A stretch of DNA of 64,000 nt, from positions 1 through 64,000 of the forward strand of contig NZ_FRCD01000018.1 in the NCBI RefSeq assembly GCF_900142785.1. The letters are read 5' to 3'. The DNA comes from Chryseobacterium carnipullorum (GTDB lineage Bacteria; Bacteroidota; Bacteroidia; Flavobacteriales; Weeksellaceae). This document shows, piece by piece, positions 17,836 to 26,877 of this stretch. The notes under the pieces were generated by a model. That model saw only the letters and a list, made by a program, of their open reading frames with translations, was not told the origin of the DNA and ran no database searches. Both the position numbers and the translations under genes were made by a program. Position 1 is the first letter of the stretch; every line of letters starts with the position of its first letter.

Positions 17836-18516
17836 TTATTTTTCAGAAAAGCGAAATCCAATACCGTGTAAATTCTCTATGATTATATTGTGTTCATCTG
17901 CAAATACTTTTCGCAATCTGGAAATAAAAACATCCAGACTTCGCCCCATAAAATAATCATCATTTCCCCAAACTGCCTTCAGTATGTCCTGCCTTCTTAA
18001 GACGGTGTTCTTGTGGCGGATAAAATATAACAGCAGCTCAGATTCTCTTTGGGTAAGGGTAACTGTATTTTCTGTATCCTGCAAAATGTAGTTTTTAGGA
18101 TCAAAATAATATTTTCCCACTTTATATTGTAGCGGTGACGAATCTGTTTTTCTGGAGCGTTTTAAGAAGACTTCAATCTTCAGAATTAATTCTTCTATAC
18201 TGAATGGTTTTACCAGATAATCATCAGCGCCTATTTTTAGCCCTTTGATCCTGTCTTCTTTCAGAGCTTTTGCGGAAATAAAAATGATAGGGATTTCAGA
18301 ATTTTTATCACGAATATATTGTGCCAGCTCAAATCCGTTGAGCTCAGGCATCATGATGTCCAGGAGACAGATATCGAAACTTTGGGTATTGAAGGCCGCA
18401 AGTGCAGATTTTCCATCGGGATAATGATCTATTTCATAATAGCTTTCAAGACTATCCTGAATCAGAAAAGCGATCGTCTTATCATCTTCCGCATATAAAA
18501 TTTTAGATTTTTCCAT
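17836..18516 (-). CDS. OmpR-family response regulator
   Basis: A 226-residue two-domain regulator: receiver domain with acidic pocket E10-D11-D12, phospho-acceptor D53 (CLLDIMMPELNG) and the conserved Lys in DDYLVKPFS, followed by a winged-helix DNA-binding domain with TQRESELLLYFIRHKN and the ending NLHGIGFRFSEK. It lies 17 bases downstream of its cognate kinase gene. Target genes cannot be told; the divergent DUF1573 gene is a candidate. Confidence 0.93.
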   Translation of the reverse strand: MEKSKILYAEDDKTIAFLIQDSLESYYEIDHYPDGKSALAAFNTQSFDICLLDIMMPELNGFELAQYIRDKNSEIPIIFISAKALKEDRIKGLKIGADDYLVKPFSIEELILKIEVFLKRSRKTDSSPLQYKVGKYYFDPKNYILQDTENTVTLTQRESELLLYFIRHKNTVLRRQDILKAVWGNDDYFMGRSLDVFISRLRKVFADEHNIIIENLHGIGFRFSEK

Positions 18517-18533
18517 TACTGACTTTTATTAAT

Positions 18534-19781
18534 TTAAAACGGAAAAAACAAAGTTATGGTAATTCCCTTATCGATATTGTTTTCAACTGATATTTTCCAT
18601 TGGTGTTGCTGCACGATCTTTTTTACATAAAACAATCCCAGTCCAAAACCATTGACCTCATCACTTTTTTTGGTAGTAACCCTGTAAAATTTATCAAAAA
18701 TATGAGGTATATTTTTAGCAGGAATCCCCATTCCGTTATCTTTAAACTTTAAATATAACCCTTTTGAATCTTTACCTGATGAAATGGTAATCTCGGGTTT
18801 TGTTTCGCAATACTTAATCGAATTATCTACAATATTATAAACGATATTGGTGAAGTGAAATTCATCAGCAATGATGGAGCTATGATCTTCGACGTCTATG
18901 CGGAGGGTGAGATCTTCATTTTTTTGTTGCAGGTTGTCAGCTATTTCCTGAATAAAAGGAAGGAGGACTATTTTTTGAGGCTTCAGAGATAGGCCGGAAG
19001 CGTCATTCTTGGCAATGTTTAATATTTTTTCAATATGATTATTGAGCTTGTAACTTTGATTGATAATGATGGAAGTATAGGTTTGCAGTTTGGAATCTTC
19101 CTGAATGATATGGTTTTTGTTGAGAGCCTCTGATGCTAAAAGTATAGAAGATAACGGCGTTTTAAACTCGTGGGTCATATTATTGATAAAATCTCTTTGC
19201 AGTTCCGAGAATTTCTTTTGCTGAATAATGGTGTAAATAGAATAAACGTAGACCAAAAGAATGATGATGAGGGCAAAGGTGAGCAAGTACCAGAACCTTA
19301 ATGAACTGATAAGATACGTCGTTTTATCTGGAAAGCGTATGGAGAAATAATAGATCAGGTTTTTATGTTTTGGAAAATTTATAACTTTATCACTCGGAGC
19401 TTCCTGGTTTTTCGACATATATTTTCCGTAGATCATTTTGTCACTGTGGCAATTGTAAAGGGCATACACATAATCTGTATTGATTTGGAAACGGGTAAAT
19501 TCTGTTCTGAGATAATATTCGAGAACTGCGGGATGAAATTCATTGTTAATATTAACGACATAATAATCGTTAGAAATATTTTGCACCGGATTTTCAGTGA
19601 AAGATGTTTTTCCTCCGGATAATTTTTCCACCACCTCTGCCAAAGCGATATTAACCTTTTGGTTAAATTTTTTATCTTCAAGATTATACGCCTGTCTGGT
19701 CCATAAAAGCTGAGCAATCATAATCCCGATGATGGCGATGAACCCGAGCGTTATAATAATATTGAGTTTTTTAATTTCCAT
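18534..19781 (-). CDS. Membrane sensor histidine kinase
   Basis: A 415-residue kinase: transmembrane helix at about 7-26, periplasmic sensor segment to about 160, second helix at about 164-184, then a HisKA domain with H204 in FINNMTHEFKTPLSS and a HATPase domain with N-box (NIVDNSIKY), DNGMGIP and GFGLGLFYVKKIV. No HAMP domain is apparent between the second helix and the H-box. Partner of the following response regulator. The ligand is unknown. Confidence 0.92.
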   Translation of the reverse strand: MEIKKLNIIITLGFIAIIGIMIAQLLWTRQAYNLEDKKFNQKVNIALAEVVEKLSGGKTSFTENPVQNISNDYYVVNINNEFHPAVLEYYLRTEFTRFQINTDYVYALYNCHSDKMIYGKYMSKNQEAPSDKVINFPKHKNLIYYFSIRFPDKTTYLISSLRFWYLLTFALIIILLVYVYSIYTIIQQKKFSELQRDFINNMTHEFKTPLSSILLASEALNKNHIIQEDSKLQTYTSIIINQSYKLNNHIEKILNIAKNDASGLSLKPQKIVLLPFIQEIADNLQQKNEDLTLRIDVEDHSSIIADEFHFTNIVYNIVDNSIKYCETKPEITISSGKDSKGLYLKFKDNGMGIPAKNIPHIFDKFYRVTTKKSDEVNGFGLGLFYVKKIVQQHQWKISVENNIDKGITITLFFPF

Positions 19782-19954
19782 TTTCCAGAAGCAATATTAT
19801 CCAAAAATATCTATTAATTTTTTATCATTAACAACTCGTTAACAAATGTTTGGTATCAGTTAACAATATATCATCATTTTCCTCTTTATATTTGAATCAT
19901 CAAAAGATCACAACCCGTTTCTTTGATTTTTATTAACTATTAAAATTTATACTC

Positions 19955-20365
19955 ATGAAAAAATTAACAATCTCAGCTCTTTTAGCCGTTTTTGCATTCT
20001 CTCCGTTTTATGCAAATGTATTTCCAGGTGAAACTACTTCAGTAGTAAAAATGGTGGCAGATGCTATTAAATGGAAATCAGAATCTATTGACGTAGGAAA
20101 TATTCCTCAGGGAAAACCAAAGCTTATCAGATTTGAGTTTACCAATACCTCTTCAAAGCCAATCGTTATTGAAAACGTAGCTCCGTCATGTGGTTGCACA
20201 ACAGCAGACTACACTAAAACTCCGATTCTTCCTGGTAAAAAAGGATTTGTAGAAGCTAGCTACAATGCAGCAGCTGCCGGAGCGTTCATGAAAACAGTCA
20301 ATGTAACGACAAGTGAGAGCAAAACCCCTAAAACCCTTTCTTTCAAAGGTGTAGTTGTTTCATAA
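19955..20365 (+). CDS. DUF1573 domain exported protein
   Basis: A 136-residue protein with a signal peptide (about 1-20) and a DUF1573 domain: FEFTNTSSKPIVIENVAPSC, then SCGCTTADYTKTPILPGKKG, then YNAAAAGAFMKTVNV. These domains are immunoglobulin-like (related to ASPM-SPD-2-Hydin) and are common as secreted Bacteroidota proteins of unknown role. The vicinal CGC pair is a family hallmark. Divergent from the two-component genes at 18.5-19.8 kb; a TATATTTG box lies at 19887-19894. Confidence 0.85.
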   Translation: MKKLTISALLAVFAFSPFYANVFPGETTSVVKMVADAIKWKSESIDVGNIPQGKPKLIRFEFTNTSSKPIVIENVAPSCGCTTADYTKTPILPGKKGFVEASYNAAAAGAFMKTVNVTTSESKTPKTLSFKGVVVS

Positions 20366-20401
20366 TCAGTTTTTACGACCAGACGGTCAATATAAAATTC
20401 A

Positions 20402-20436
20402 GCAACCTTGTCATCTGTACAGGGTTGTTTTTTTTA
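20402..20436 (+). terminator. Terminator of DUF1573 gene
   Basis: Imperfect stem CAACCTTGT / ACAGGGTTG followed by an eight-base T-run. Confidence 0.7.
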
Positions 20437-20567
20437 TGGGTGTGAATGGGTAGAAACAGTATTGTTTTTCCCGTGGAGAGAATAACTATTTATAACATTA
20501 TTATTTATCCCATTATTTTAAATGGCATCCATTCAATATTTAGTATTTTTAGGAAAAATAAAATCAT

Positions 20568-21449
20568 ATGAACTTATATACACAGCCTATGTTGCGCGAA
20601 GGGGCATTACAGGATAAAGTAGCGATTGTAACGGGAGGCGGAAGCGGTCTGGGAAAAGCAATGACCAAATATTTTCTGGAACTGGGAGCAAAAGTGGTCA
20701 TCACTTCCCGTAATCTTGAGAAATTACAGGGAACAGCAAAAGAACTGGAAGAGGAAACGGGAGGTAAAGTTCTGTGTGTTGCGTGTGATGTAAGGAACTG
20801 GGATGAGGTGGAAGCGATGAAAGAAGCAACACTGAAAGAATTTGGAAGAATTGATATTTTATTGAACAATGCAGCCGGAAATTTCATCTCACCAACCGAA
20901 AGACTGACGCACTCCGCTTTTGATTCTATTTTAGATATCGTTTTAAAAGGAACAAAAAACTGTACCCTTTCTATTGGTAAACATTGGATTGATTCCAAAA
21001 GCCCGGGAACAGTTCTGAATATTGTGACCACCTATGCATGGACAGGATCTGCCTATGTAGTTCCTTCAGCGTGTGCAAAGGCAGGAGTTCTGGCGATGAC
21101 CAGATCACTGGCAGTAGAATGGGCAAAGTATGGTATCCGTTTCAATGCAATTGCGCCCGGACCTTTTCCTACTAAAGGAGCATGGGACCGATTGCTTCCC
21201 GGAGATCTTCAGGAAAAATTTGATATGAAGAAAAAAGTTCCTTTGAGAAGAGTAGGAGAACATCAGGAGCTTGCCAATCTTGCCGCGTATCTCGTTTCAG
21301 ATTATTCAGCTTATATGAATGGAGAGGTTGTTACCATAGATGGTGGCGAGTGGCTTCAGGGAGCCGGAGAATTCAATATGCTTGAAGATATTCCGAAAGA
21401 AATGTGGGATGCACTTGAAGCCATGATCAAGGCAAAAAAAACAAATTAA
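20568..21449 (+). CDS. SDR oxidoreductase, 2,4-dienoyl-CoA reductase-like
   Basis: A 293-residue short-chain dehydrogenase with the NADP-binding loop TGGGSGLGKAM (about residues 23-33), NNAAGNF (about 104-110) and the sequence VVPSACAKAGV in place of a classical YxxxK site. That substitution, together with PGPFPTKGA, is the signature of mitochondrial-type 2,4-dienoyl-CoA reductases, which reduce dienoyl-CoA intermediates during breakdown of unsaturated fatty acids. Flanked by its own terminator, so probably a single-gene unit. Confidence 0.85.
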   Translation: MNLYTQPMLREGALQDKVAIVTGGGSGLGKAMTKYFLELGAKVVITSRNLEKLQGTAKELEEETGGKVLCVACDVRNWDEVEAMKEATLKEFGRIDILLNNAAGNFISPTERLTHSAFDSILDIVLKGTKNCTLSIGKHWIDSKSPGTVLNIVTTYAWTGSAYVVPSACAKAGVLAMTRSLAVEWAKYGIRFNAIAPGPFPTKGAWDRLLPGDLQEKFDMKKKVPLRRVGEHQELANLAAYLVSDYSAYMNGEVVTIDGGEWLQGAGEFNMLEDIPKEMWDALEAMIKAKKTN

Positions 21450-21464
21450 ATTAAAATTTTCATA

Positions 21465-21501
21465 AAAAGATCCCGGACTTGTAACGATTCCGGGATCTTT
21501 T
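21465..21501 (+). terminator. Terminator of SDR gene
   Basis: Perfect stem AAAAGATCCCGGA / TCCGGGATCTTTT, 16 bases past the stop codon. Confidence 0.85.
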
Positions 21502-21536
21502 GTAACTTATCATAGAAATATTATAAATTATTTCCA

Positions 21537-23735
21537 ATGAATTATAAACTTCCAAGTCTTGTAGCTGCGGCAGCAGTTTTCCTTTTATCGGGATCTGCTT
21601 TGGCCCAGGATACTCCAAAATACAGCTATGTAGAAGCATTTAAGCCTTTCTTTTACCCTCAGACAGCTACCGAGACACGCTCTGCAAGTGGACAACCCGG
21701 ACATGCTTACTGGCAGAATTCTGCAGATTATGATCTGAATGTAAGCCTTAATGAAGCTAAAAATGAAATTACAGGGACTGCTGAAATTACTTACACCAAT
21801 AACAGTCCTGATCAGATGGGGTTTTTATGGCTTCAGCTTGACCAGAATTTATTTGCAAAAGACTCCCGTGGTAATGCGGTAGTTCCGGCATCGGGCAGCA
21901 GAAACGGAGCGCATGGTGAAGAGTTGGAAGGAGGATATAAAATTAAATCGGTAAAGCTTGATGGTAAAGACGTTAAATATACAGTGACTGATACCAGAAT
22001 GCAGATCGATCTCCCAAAAGAATTAAAAGCTAAAGGGGGTATTGCAAAGATCAAAATTGAATATTCATTTATCTCTCCGGAATACGGATCAGATCGAATG
22101 GGAATACAGAAGACGAAAAACGGCAAAATATTTACGGTAGCTCAGTGGTACCCGAGAATGTGTGTCTATGATGATGTAATGGGATGGAATACGCTGCCTT
22201 ATCTTGGAGCAGCTGAATTTTATTTGGAATATGGTCATATTAATGCCAATATCACAGTGCCAGCGAATCATTATGTGGTAGCTTCCGGTGATCTTTTGAA
22301 TTATAAAGAAGTATACACCAAAGAAGAAAACAACCGATGGGAGCAGGCCAGAAACAGTGATAAGACGGTGATGATCCGTCCGGAATCTGAAATCGGAAAA
22401 AATCAGTCTTCCGGAACTAAAACATGGAAATTTAAAATTGATCAGACCCGTGATTTTGCCTGGGCATCATCACCGGCATTTATTCTGGATGCGGCAAAAA
22501 TAAATCTCCCGAGTGGCAAAAAATCCGTAGCTATATCAGCGTATCCCGCAGAAAGTGCTGGAGAAAAAGCCTGGGGCAGATCTACGGAATATACAAAAGC
22601 AGCGATTGAGCATTATTCCCAAAAATGGTATGAATACACTTATCCGGCAGCGACAAATGTAGCCGGAAATGAAGGGGGAATGGAATATCCGGGAATTGTC
22701 TTCTGTCATATGAATTCCGCGGGTGAAGACCTTTGGGGAGTTACGGATCATGAATTTGGTCACAACTGGTTTCCAATGATCGTGGGTTCCAATGAGAGAC
22801 TGTTTGCCTGGATGGATGAAGGGTTTAACACCTTTATCAACGAGTTATCCACAAAGGCTTTTAACAATGGAGAATATTACACCAAAAAAAATATTGCCAG
22901 AGCCGGAGGCTTTATGATGGGGGACAATCTTGAACCCATCATGGTAGGGCCGGACAATATGAAAGAAAGAAGCATCGGCGCTTTGGCTTATTTTAAGCCC
23001 GGAATGGGACTGCAGGTTTTAAGAGAATCTGTTTTAGGCCCTGAAAAATTTGATAAAGCTTTCAAAACTTACGTAGACAGATGGGCGTTCAAACATCCTA
23101 CACCTTGGGACTTCTTTCATACCATGGAAAACGTTTCAGGAGAAGAACTGAACTGGTTCTGGAGAGGATGGTTTATCAATAAATGGAAGATTGATCAGTC
23201 TGTTAAAGATGTGAGATATGTCAATGGTGATTTTAAAAATGGAGCTCAGGTCACTGTTGAAAACCTTGGTCAGCTACCAATGCCTACCACTGTTCAGGTG
23301 AAATTTAAAGACGGAACCAAACAAATCTTAAAAATTCCTGTTGAAGTCTGGAAGCGTAATACAGAATGCACGCTGAAAGTGAATTCCAATAAAGAAATTG
23401 ATGAGGTAATGCTTGATCCGGATTCTATGATTCCTGATGTGAATATGAAAAACAATATCTGGCCTTCAGCACAAACAAAAACAGTTGAAAAGGTCAATAC
23501 AAAAGAATTTGCAGGAACCTATGGGACTAAAAGTGATGCCATCAAATTGGTTTTTACTGATAAAAATGGGCAGCTTTATGTCAAAGCAGGTAACCAGCCG
23601 GAGTTTCCTCTTGAATATGCTGGCAGTAATCAGTTTACTTTCGATGAAGCGGGAATAACGCTGACATTCAGCAAAGATAAAAAGGATCTTGTCTTTAAGC
23701 AGGCAGACAGAGAATACAAATTTACCAGAGAATAA
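21537..23735 (+). CDS. M1 family metallopeptidase, 732 residues
   Basis: An exported gluzincin aminopeptidase: signal peptide (to about residue 23, ALAQ), an N-terminal beta-domain, the catalytic site H405-E406-F407-G408-H409 with the third zinc ligand E428 exactly 18 residues on (MDEGFNTF), a helical domain, and about 100 extra C-terminal residues of beta-rich sequence (KEFAGTYGTKSDAIKLVF) that resemble a small DUF3471-like or lipocalin-like domain. It probably trims peptides in the periplasm. A 621-residue paralogue lies at 29393. Confidence 0.9.
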   Translation: MNYKLPSLVAAAAVFLLSGSALAQDTPKYSYVEAFKPFFYPQTATETRSASGQPGHAYWQNSADYDLNVSLNEAKNEITGTAEITYTNNSPDQMGFLWLQLDQNLFAKDSRGNAVVPASGSRNGAHGEELEGGYKIKSVKLDGKDVKYTVTDTRMQIDLPKELKAKGGIAKIKIEYSFISPEYGSDRMGIQKTKNGKIFTVAQWYPRMCVYDDVMGWNTLPYLGAAEFYLEYGHINANITVPANHYVVASGDLLNYKEVYTKEENNRWEQARNSDKTVMIRPESEIGKNQSSGTKTWKFKIDQTRDFAWASSPAFILDAAKINLPSGKKSVAISAYPAESAGEKAWGRSTEYTKAAIEHYSQKWYEYTYPAATNVAGNEGGMEYPGIVFCHMNSAGEDLWGVTDHEFGHNWFPMIVGSNERLFAWMDEGFNTFINELSTKAFNNGEYYTKKNIARAGGFMMGDNLEPIMVGPDNMKERSIGALAYFKPGMGLQVLRESVLGPEKFDKAFKTYVDRWAFKHPTPWDFFHTMENVSGEELNWFWRGWFINKWKIDQSVKDVRYVNGDFKNGAQVTVENLGQLPMPTTVQVKFKDGTKQILKIPVEVWKRNTECTLKVNSNKEIDEVMLDPDSMIPDVNMKNNIWPSAQTKTVEKVNTKEFAGTYGTKSDAIKLVFTDKNGQLYVKAGNQPEFPLEYAGSNQFTFDEAGITLTFSKDKKDLVFKQADREYKFTRE

Positions 23736-23759
23736 AAACATAGATTTGGTTCTTATGGA

Positions 23760-23793
23760 GAAACCTAAACTTCAAGTGAAGTTTAGGTTTTTT
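23760..23793 (+). terminator. Terminator of M1 peptidase gene
   Basis: Perfect stem AAACCTAAACTT / AAGTTTAGGTTT with a T-run. Confidence 0.85.
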
Positions 23794-23913
23794 GTTGATG
23801 TAAACTAGGTTGTACTTTCCTCTCTAGATTAATTAATCATAATGTAGTTTCAAACCGTCCTCTTCTCTCGCAAAGAAGTTCTATTTTTGTTATTCTAATT
23901 AAAAAATAGACAT

Positions 23914-24741
23914 ATGAATTTCAGATTTTCAATTGTATCCTTACTGTTTTTTGCACTTGGATTTTCGCAGGATCTTAAGGTGATGAGCTTTAATGTCAGA
24001 CTACAGGTAACATCAGATAAGGAAAATGCATGGACAGAAAGAAAACAGGATGCTGTAGATTTATTGAATTATTATCATCCTGATTATTTCGGAGTTCAGG
24101 AAGCACTTCCGGAGCAGATGAAAGATATCAAGGCAGGACTTAAGAATTATGATTACATCGGTGTTGGAAGAGACGATGGAAAAGAAAAAGGAGAATTTTC
24201 AGCTATTTTTTATGATACCAACAGACTTCAGGTGGTAAAATCCGGAACATTCTGGCTTTCTGAAACACCGGAAAAGCCTTCAAGAGGATGGGACGCAGCT
24301 CTTAACAGAATATGTACCTACGCAGTTTTCAAAGATAAAAAATCAAAAAAAGAATTTCTGGCGATGAACCTTCACTTTGATCATATCGGAAATGTGGCGA
24401 GAGTGAAATCTTCTGAACTTATTTTGAAAAAGATCAAAGAAATCAATACTAAAAATCTTCCGTTAACATTAACCGGAGATTTTAATTTGACAGAAGATTC
24501 TGAGCCGATCAAAATACTCTCCCAGAATTTAAATGACAGTTTTTATCATTCCGAATCGAAACCTTATGGGCCTAAAGGAACATTCACCGCTTTCAACGTT
24601 AATGAAATTCCTAAAGACAGAATTGATTATATTTTCGTCAAAGGATTCAAGATAAAATCCCTGAGACATATCAACGACAGAAGAGAAAATCTACTCTATC
24701 CATCAGATCACTTTCCTGTATTGGCAGAGCTTTCTTTTTAA
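23914..24741 (+). CDS. Exported endonuclease/exonuclease/phosphatase family protein
   Basis: A 275-residue EEP-superfamily hydrolase with an N-terminal signal (about 1-18, ending FSQ). Active-site pieces in order: MSFNVRL, GVQEALPEQM with the metal-binding Glu, MNLHFDHIGNVAR, TGDFNLTEDSEP, and the C-terminal SDHFPVLAEL with the catalytic His. Such proteins cleave phosphodiester bonds of nucleic acids, lipids or sugar phosphates; a secreted role in phosphate scavenging is possible. The gene ends 7 bases from the convergent response regulator gene. Confidence 0.85.
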   Translation: MNFRFSIVSLLFFALGFSQDLKVMSFNVRLQVTSDKENAWTERKQDAVDLLNYYHPDYFGVQEALPEQMKDIKAGLKNYDYIGVGRDDGKEKGEFSAIFYDTNRLQVVKSGTFWLSETPEKPSRGWDAALNRICTYAVFKDKKSKKEFLAMNLHFDHIGNVARVKSSELILKKIKEINTKNLPLTLTGDFNLTEDSEPIKILSQNLNDSFYHSESKPYGPKGTFTAFNVNEIPKDRIDYIFVKGFKIKSLRHINDRRENLLYPSDHFPVLAELSF

Positions 24742-24748
24742 TGAGAGA

Positions 24749-25432
24749 TCAGGTAACGGGAAAATCAACTTCAAATCCAATTCCTCGCAGGGATTGGATT
24801 TTTATTGCAGGATCATTGATGAAATATTTTCGGAGCCTGCTGATAAATACGTCAAGGCTTCTTCCTGTAAAATAATCATTCGTTTCCCAGAGAGTATCCA
24901 GAATATCATCTCTTTTGATCATCGTCCCATTATGGTGCAGGAGATAAAGCAGAAGTTCCTGTTCTCGGATCGTAAGGCGTATATTTCCTGAATGATGAGA
25001 AAGCAACAGTTTTTCGGTATCCAATGAATATTCACCAATTTTTATTTGTGGAGAATAAGCAGGCCGTGTTCTTTTAATAATATTTTTAATCCTTAAAACC
25101 AGTTCTTCCGGATCACAGGGTTTGGCAATATAATCGTCCGCTCCGATCTTTAAACCCATCAGGCGGTCTATTTTCTGGTTTTTGGCGGTCAGAAAAAGCA
25201 GAGGGAAGTTTTTTTTCTCCTTTAAAATCATTTTTGCTAAAGAAAAACCGTCAATTGAAGGCATCATAATATCCAGAATACCCATGTGAAATGGGAAATC
25301 CGTTGGGAGAAGACGGACAATATCTTCAGGGTTCTGAAACCATGAGACTTCAAAATCTTCCAGTTCAAGATACTGCTTCAGGATCAGACCGAAATCCGGG
25401 TCATCTTCCGCCAAAAGGATCTTAGTTTTCAT
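24749..25432 (-). CDS. OmpR-family response regulator
   Basis: A 227-residue regulator with acidic pocket E9-D10-D11, phospho-acceptor D54 (GILDIMMPSIDG), DDYIAKPCD, and a winged-helix output domain (TIREQELLLYLLHHN, ending SLRGIGFEVDF). Its start overlaps the end of the kinase gene by 11 bases. Similar in layout to the system at 17.8-19.8 kb, suggesting an old duplication. Confidence 0.93.
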   Translation of the reverse strand: MKTKILLAEDDPDFGLILKQYLELEDFEVSWFQNPEDIVRLLPTDFPFHMGILDIMMPSIDGFSLAKMILKEKKNFPLLFLTAKNQKIDRLMGLKIGADDYIAKPCDPEELVLRIKNIIKRTRPAYSPQIKIGEYSLDTEKLLLSHHSGNIRLTIREQELLLYLLHHNGTMIKRDDILDTLWETNDYFTGRSLDVFISRLRKYFINDPAIKIQSLRGIGFEVDFPVT

Positions 25433-26738
25433 AAGGAATCGATATTTTAAATGTGGTTCCGGATTGGAGATAGCTGGAAACGTCTATAGTACCATGATAT
25501 TTTGTGACGATATTTTTGACGAAATAAAGTCCGAGTCCCAAACCTTTCGTATTATGGATATTATTTGACTGAATCCTGTAAAATTTTTCAAAAATATCAG
25601 TGAGTTCACTTTTCTCTATACCACAACCATTATCACTTACTTCTATTTTAAGACATTGAGAAATGGTGGTGATGTGCATTTTCACATAAGAAGCTCCATA
25701 TTTTACACTGTTCTCGCACAGGTTTTTGATAATGGTTTCCATCAAATTTTTGTCAAAAGGAAGTTCTTCCGAAACCTGGTTGATCAACTCGAAATCGGTT
25801 TCAGGATAGGTAAAATCAATATCCTGTACAAAATAATTCCAGTCATCAGGTTGTATAGATTGGGATGTTTCTGGTGTTTCATCTTTATGAATCTGGGACA
25901 TCAGGTTTTCAAGGCGAGTAATCTGCCGGTCGATAAGGGGCAGGGTTTCCGGATTCCATTCCTTTTTTAACGCTTTCGATGCGATCTTCAAAGTGGCGAT
26001 CGGGGTTTTGAATTCATGAGAGATGTTATCCACAACGGTGTGGAGAACTTCTACCTGTTTCTGTTGTCTTGCGAGATTTTTAACGGTAAAAATGTAAATC
26101 AAAAGGACACTTAAAAGAATTGCAGCACAGCATATCGTAAGAAGGGCAAGCTCTTTAAATATAATTGTTTTGATATTTAAAATTTCAAAACCTGTATTGC
26201 TTTTCACTAAAAAGGACTCATTTTTACTCGGTCCGCCGTCTTTAGGAGAAAATTTTGAGGTTGTTTCCCAGGTTCCGGTATTGGAGATCTTTGGTTTGAC
26301 TACTTTATTGGAAGTCTCGTACAGGACGAGGGGGCATTCAATTAGGGGAGAGCCGTCAGGAAGATAGACTATAGAAGTGTATTCAATTTTTGCCGCAATT
26401 TTATAACCTTCTTTTTTAAAACTGTTGTCTACATAGGTGTTTAAGCGCGCTTCATTTTCTTTTTTATTCTTATTAAAGTATTCAAGAAAGTCTTTTTTGC
26501 TTATTTTTTTGTCGTGATATTCGATCAGAATTTTCTGGATCGTATCATCTGTTCTGTTTTTTATTCCACCCAGATCTTCCAGCTGATCGGTATAATGAGT
26601 GATTTTTTCATGGACGGTCCTGTAGATCTCACGTTCTTTCACCTGATACGTTTTGTACATAAAGTATCCCTGTATTCCCAACAAAAGAAGGAATAGTGCA
26701 GCGAAAAGAGCGATGAGGGATTTACTTTTGGACATCAT
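25422..26738 (-). CDS. Membrane sensor histidine kinase
   Basis: A 438-residue kinase with transmembrane helices at about 7-24 and 197-218 enclosing a lysine-rich periplasmic domain of about 170 residues, a HisKA domain with H241 (NISHEFKTPIATLK), and a HATPase domain with NLCENSVKYG, DNGCGIE and GLGLGLYFVKNIV. No HAMP domain seen. Divergent from the TonB-dependent-type receptor gene at 26878, 139 bases away, which is therefore a plausible target. Confidence 0.92.
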   Translation of the reverse strand: MMSKSKSLIALFAALFLLLLGIQGYFMYKTYQVKEREIYRTVHEKITHYTDQLEDLGGIKNRTDDTIQKILIEYHDKKISKKDFLEYFNKNKKENEARLNTYVDNSFKKEGYKIAAKIEYTSIVYLPDGSPLIECPLVLYETSNKVVKPKISNTGTWETTSKFSPKDGGPSKNESFLVKSNTGFEILNIKTIIFKELALLTICCAAILLSVLLIYIFTVKNLARQQKQVEVLHTVVDNISHEFKTPIATLKIASKALKKEWNPETLPLIDRQITRLENLMSQIHKDETPETSQSIQPDDWNYFVQDIDFTYPETDFELINQVSEELPFDKNLMETIIKNLCENSVKYGASYVKMHITTISQCLKIEVSDNGCGIEKSELTDIFEKFYRIQSNNIHNTKGLGLGLYFVKNIVTKYHGTIDVSSYLQSGTTFKISIPYEN

Positions 26739-26877
26739 TGAAACAAAGATAAAACTTTAGCCTTTCTCTTTATGGACATTAACCCATCATTAACCTTCCA
26801 TTAACCGAAATTCTCTTTACAAATAATGAATTTTGAACCGTCAGGCAGAGTAACATCCATGCTTTTCAAAATCAATT

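Noticed and set aside
20564..21031. 155-codon minus-strand frame opposite the SDR gene
   Set aside because: Shadow of the NADP-binding domain; Ser/Pro-rich with no start signals.
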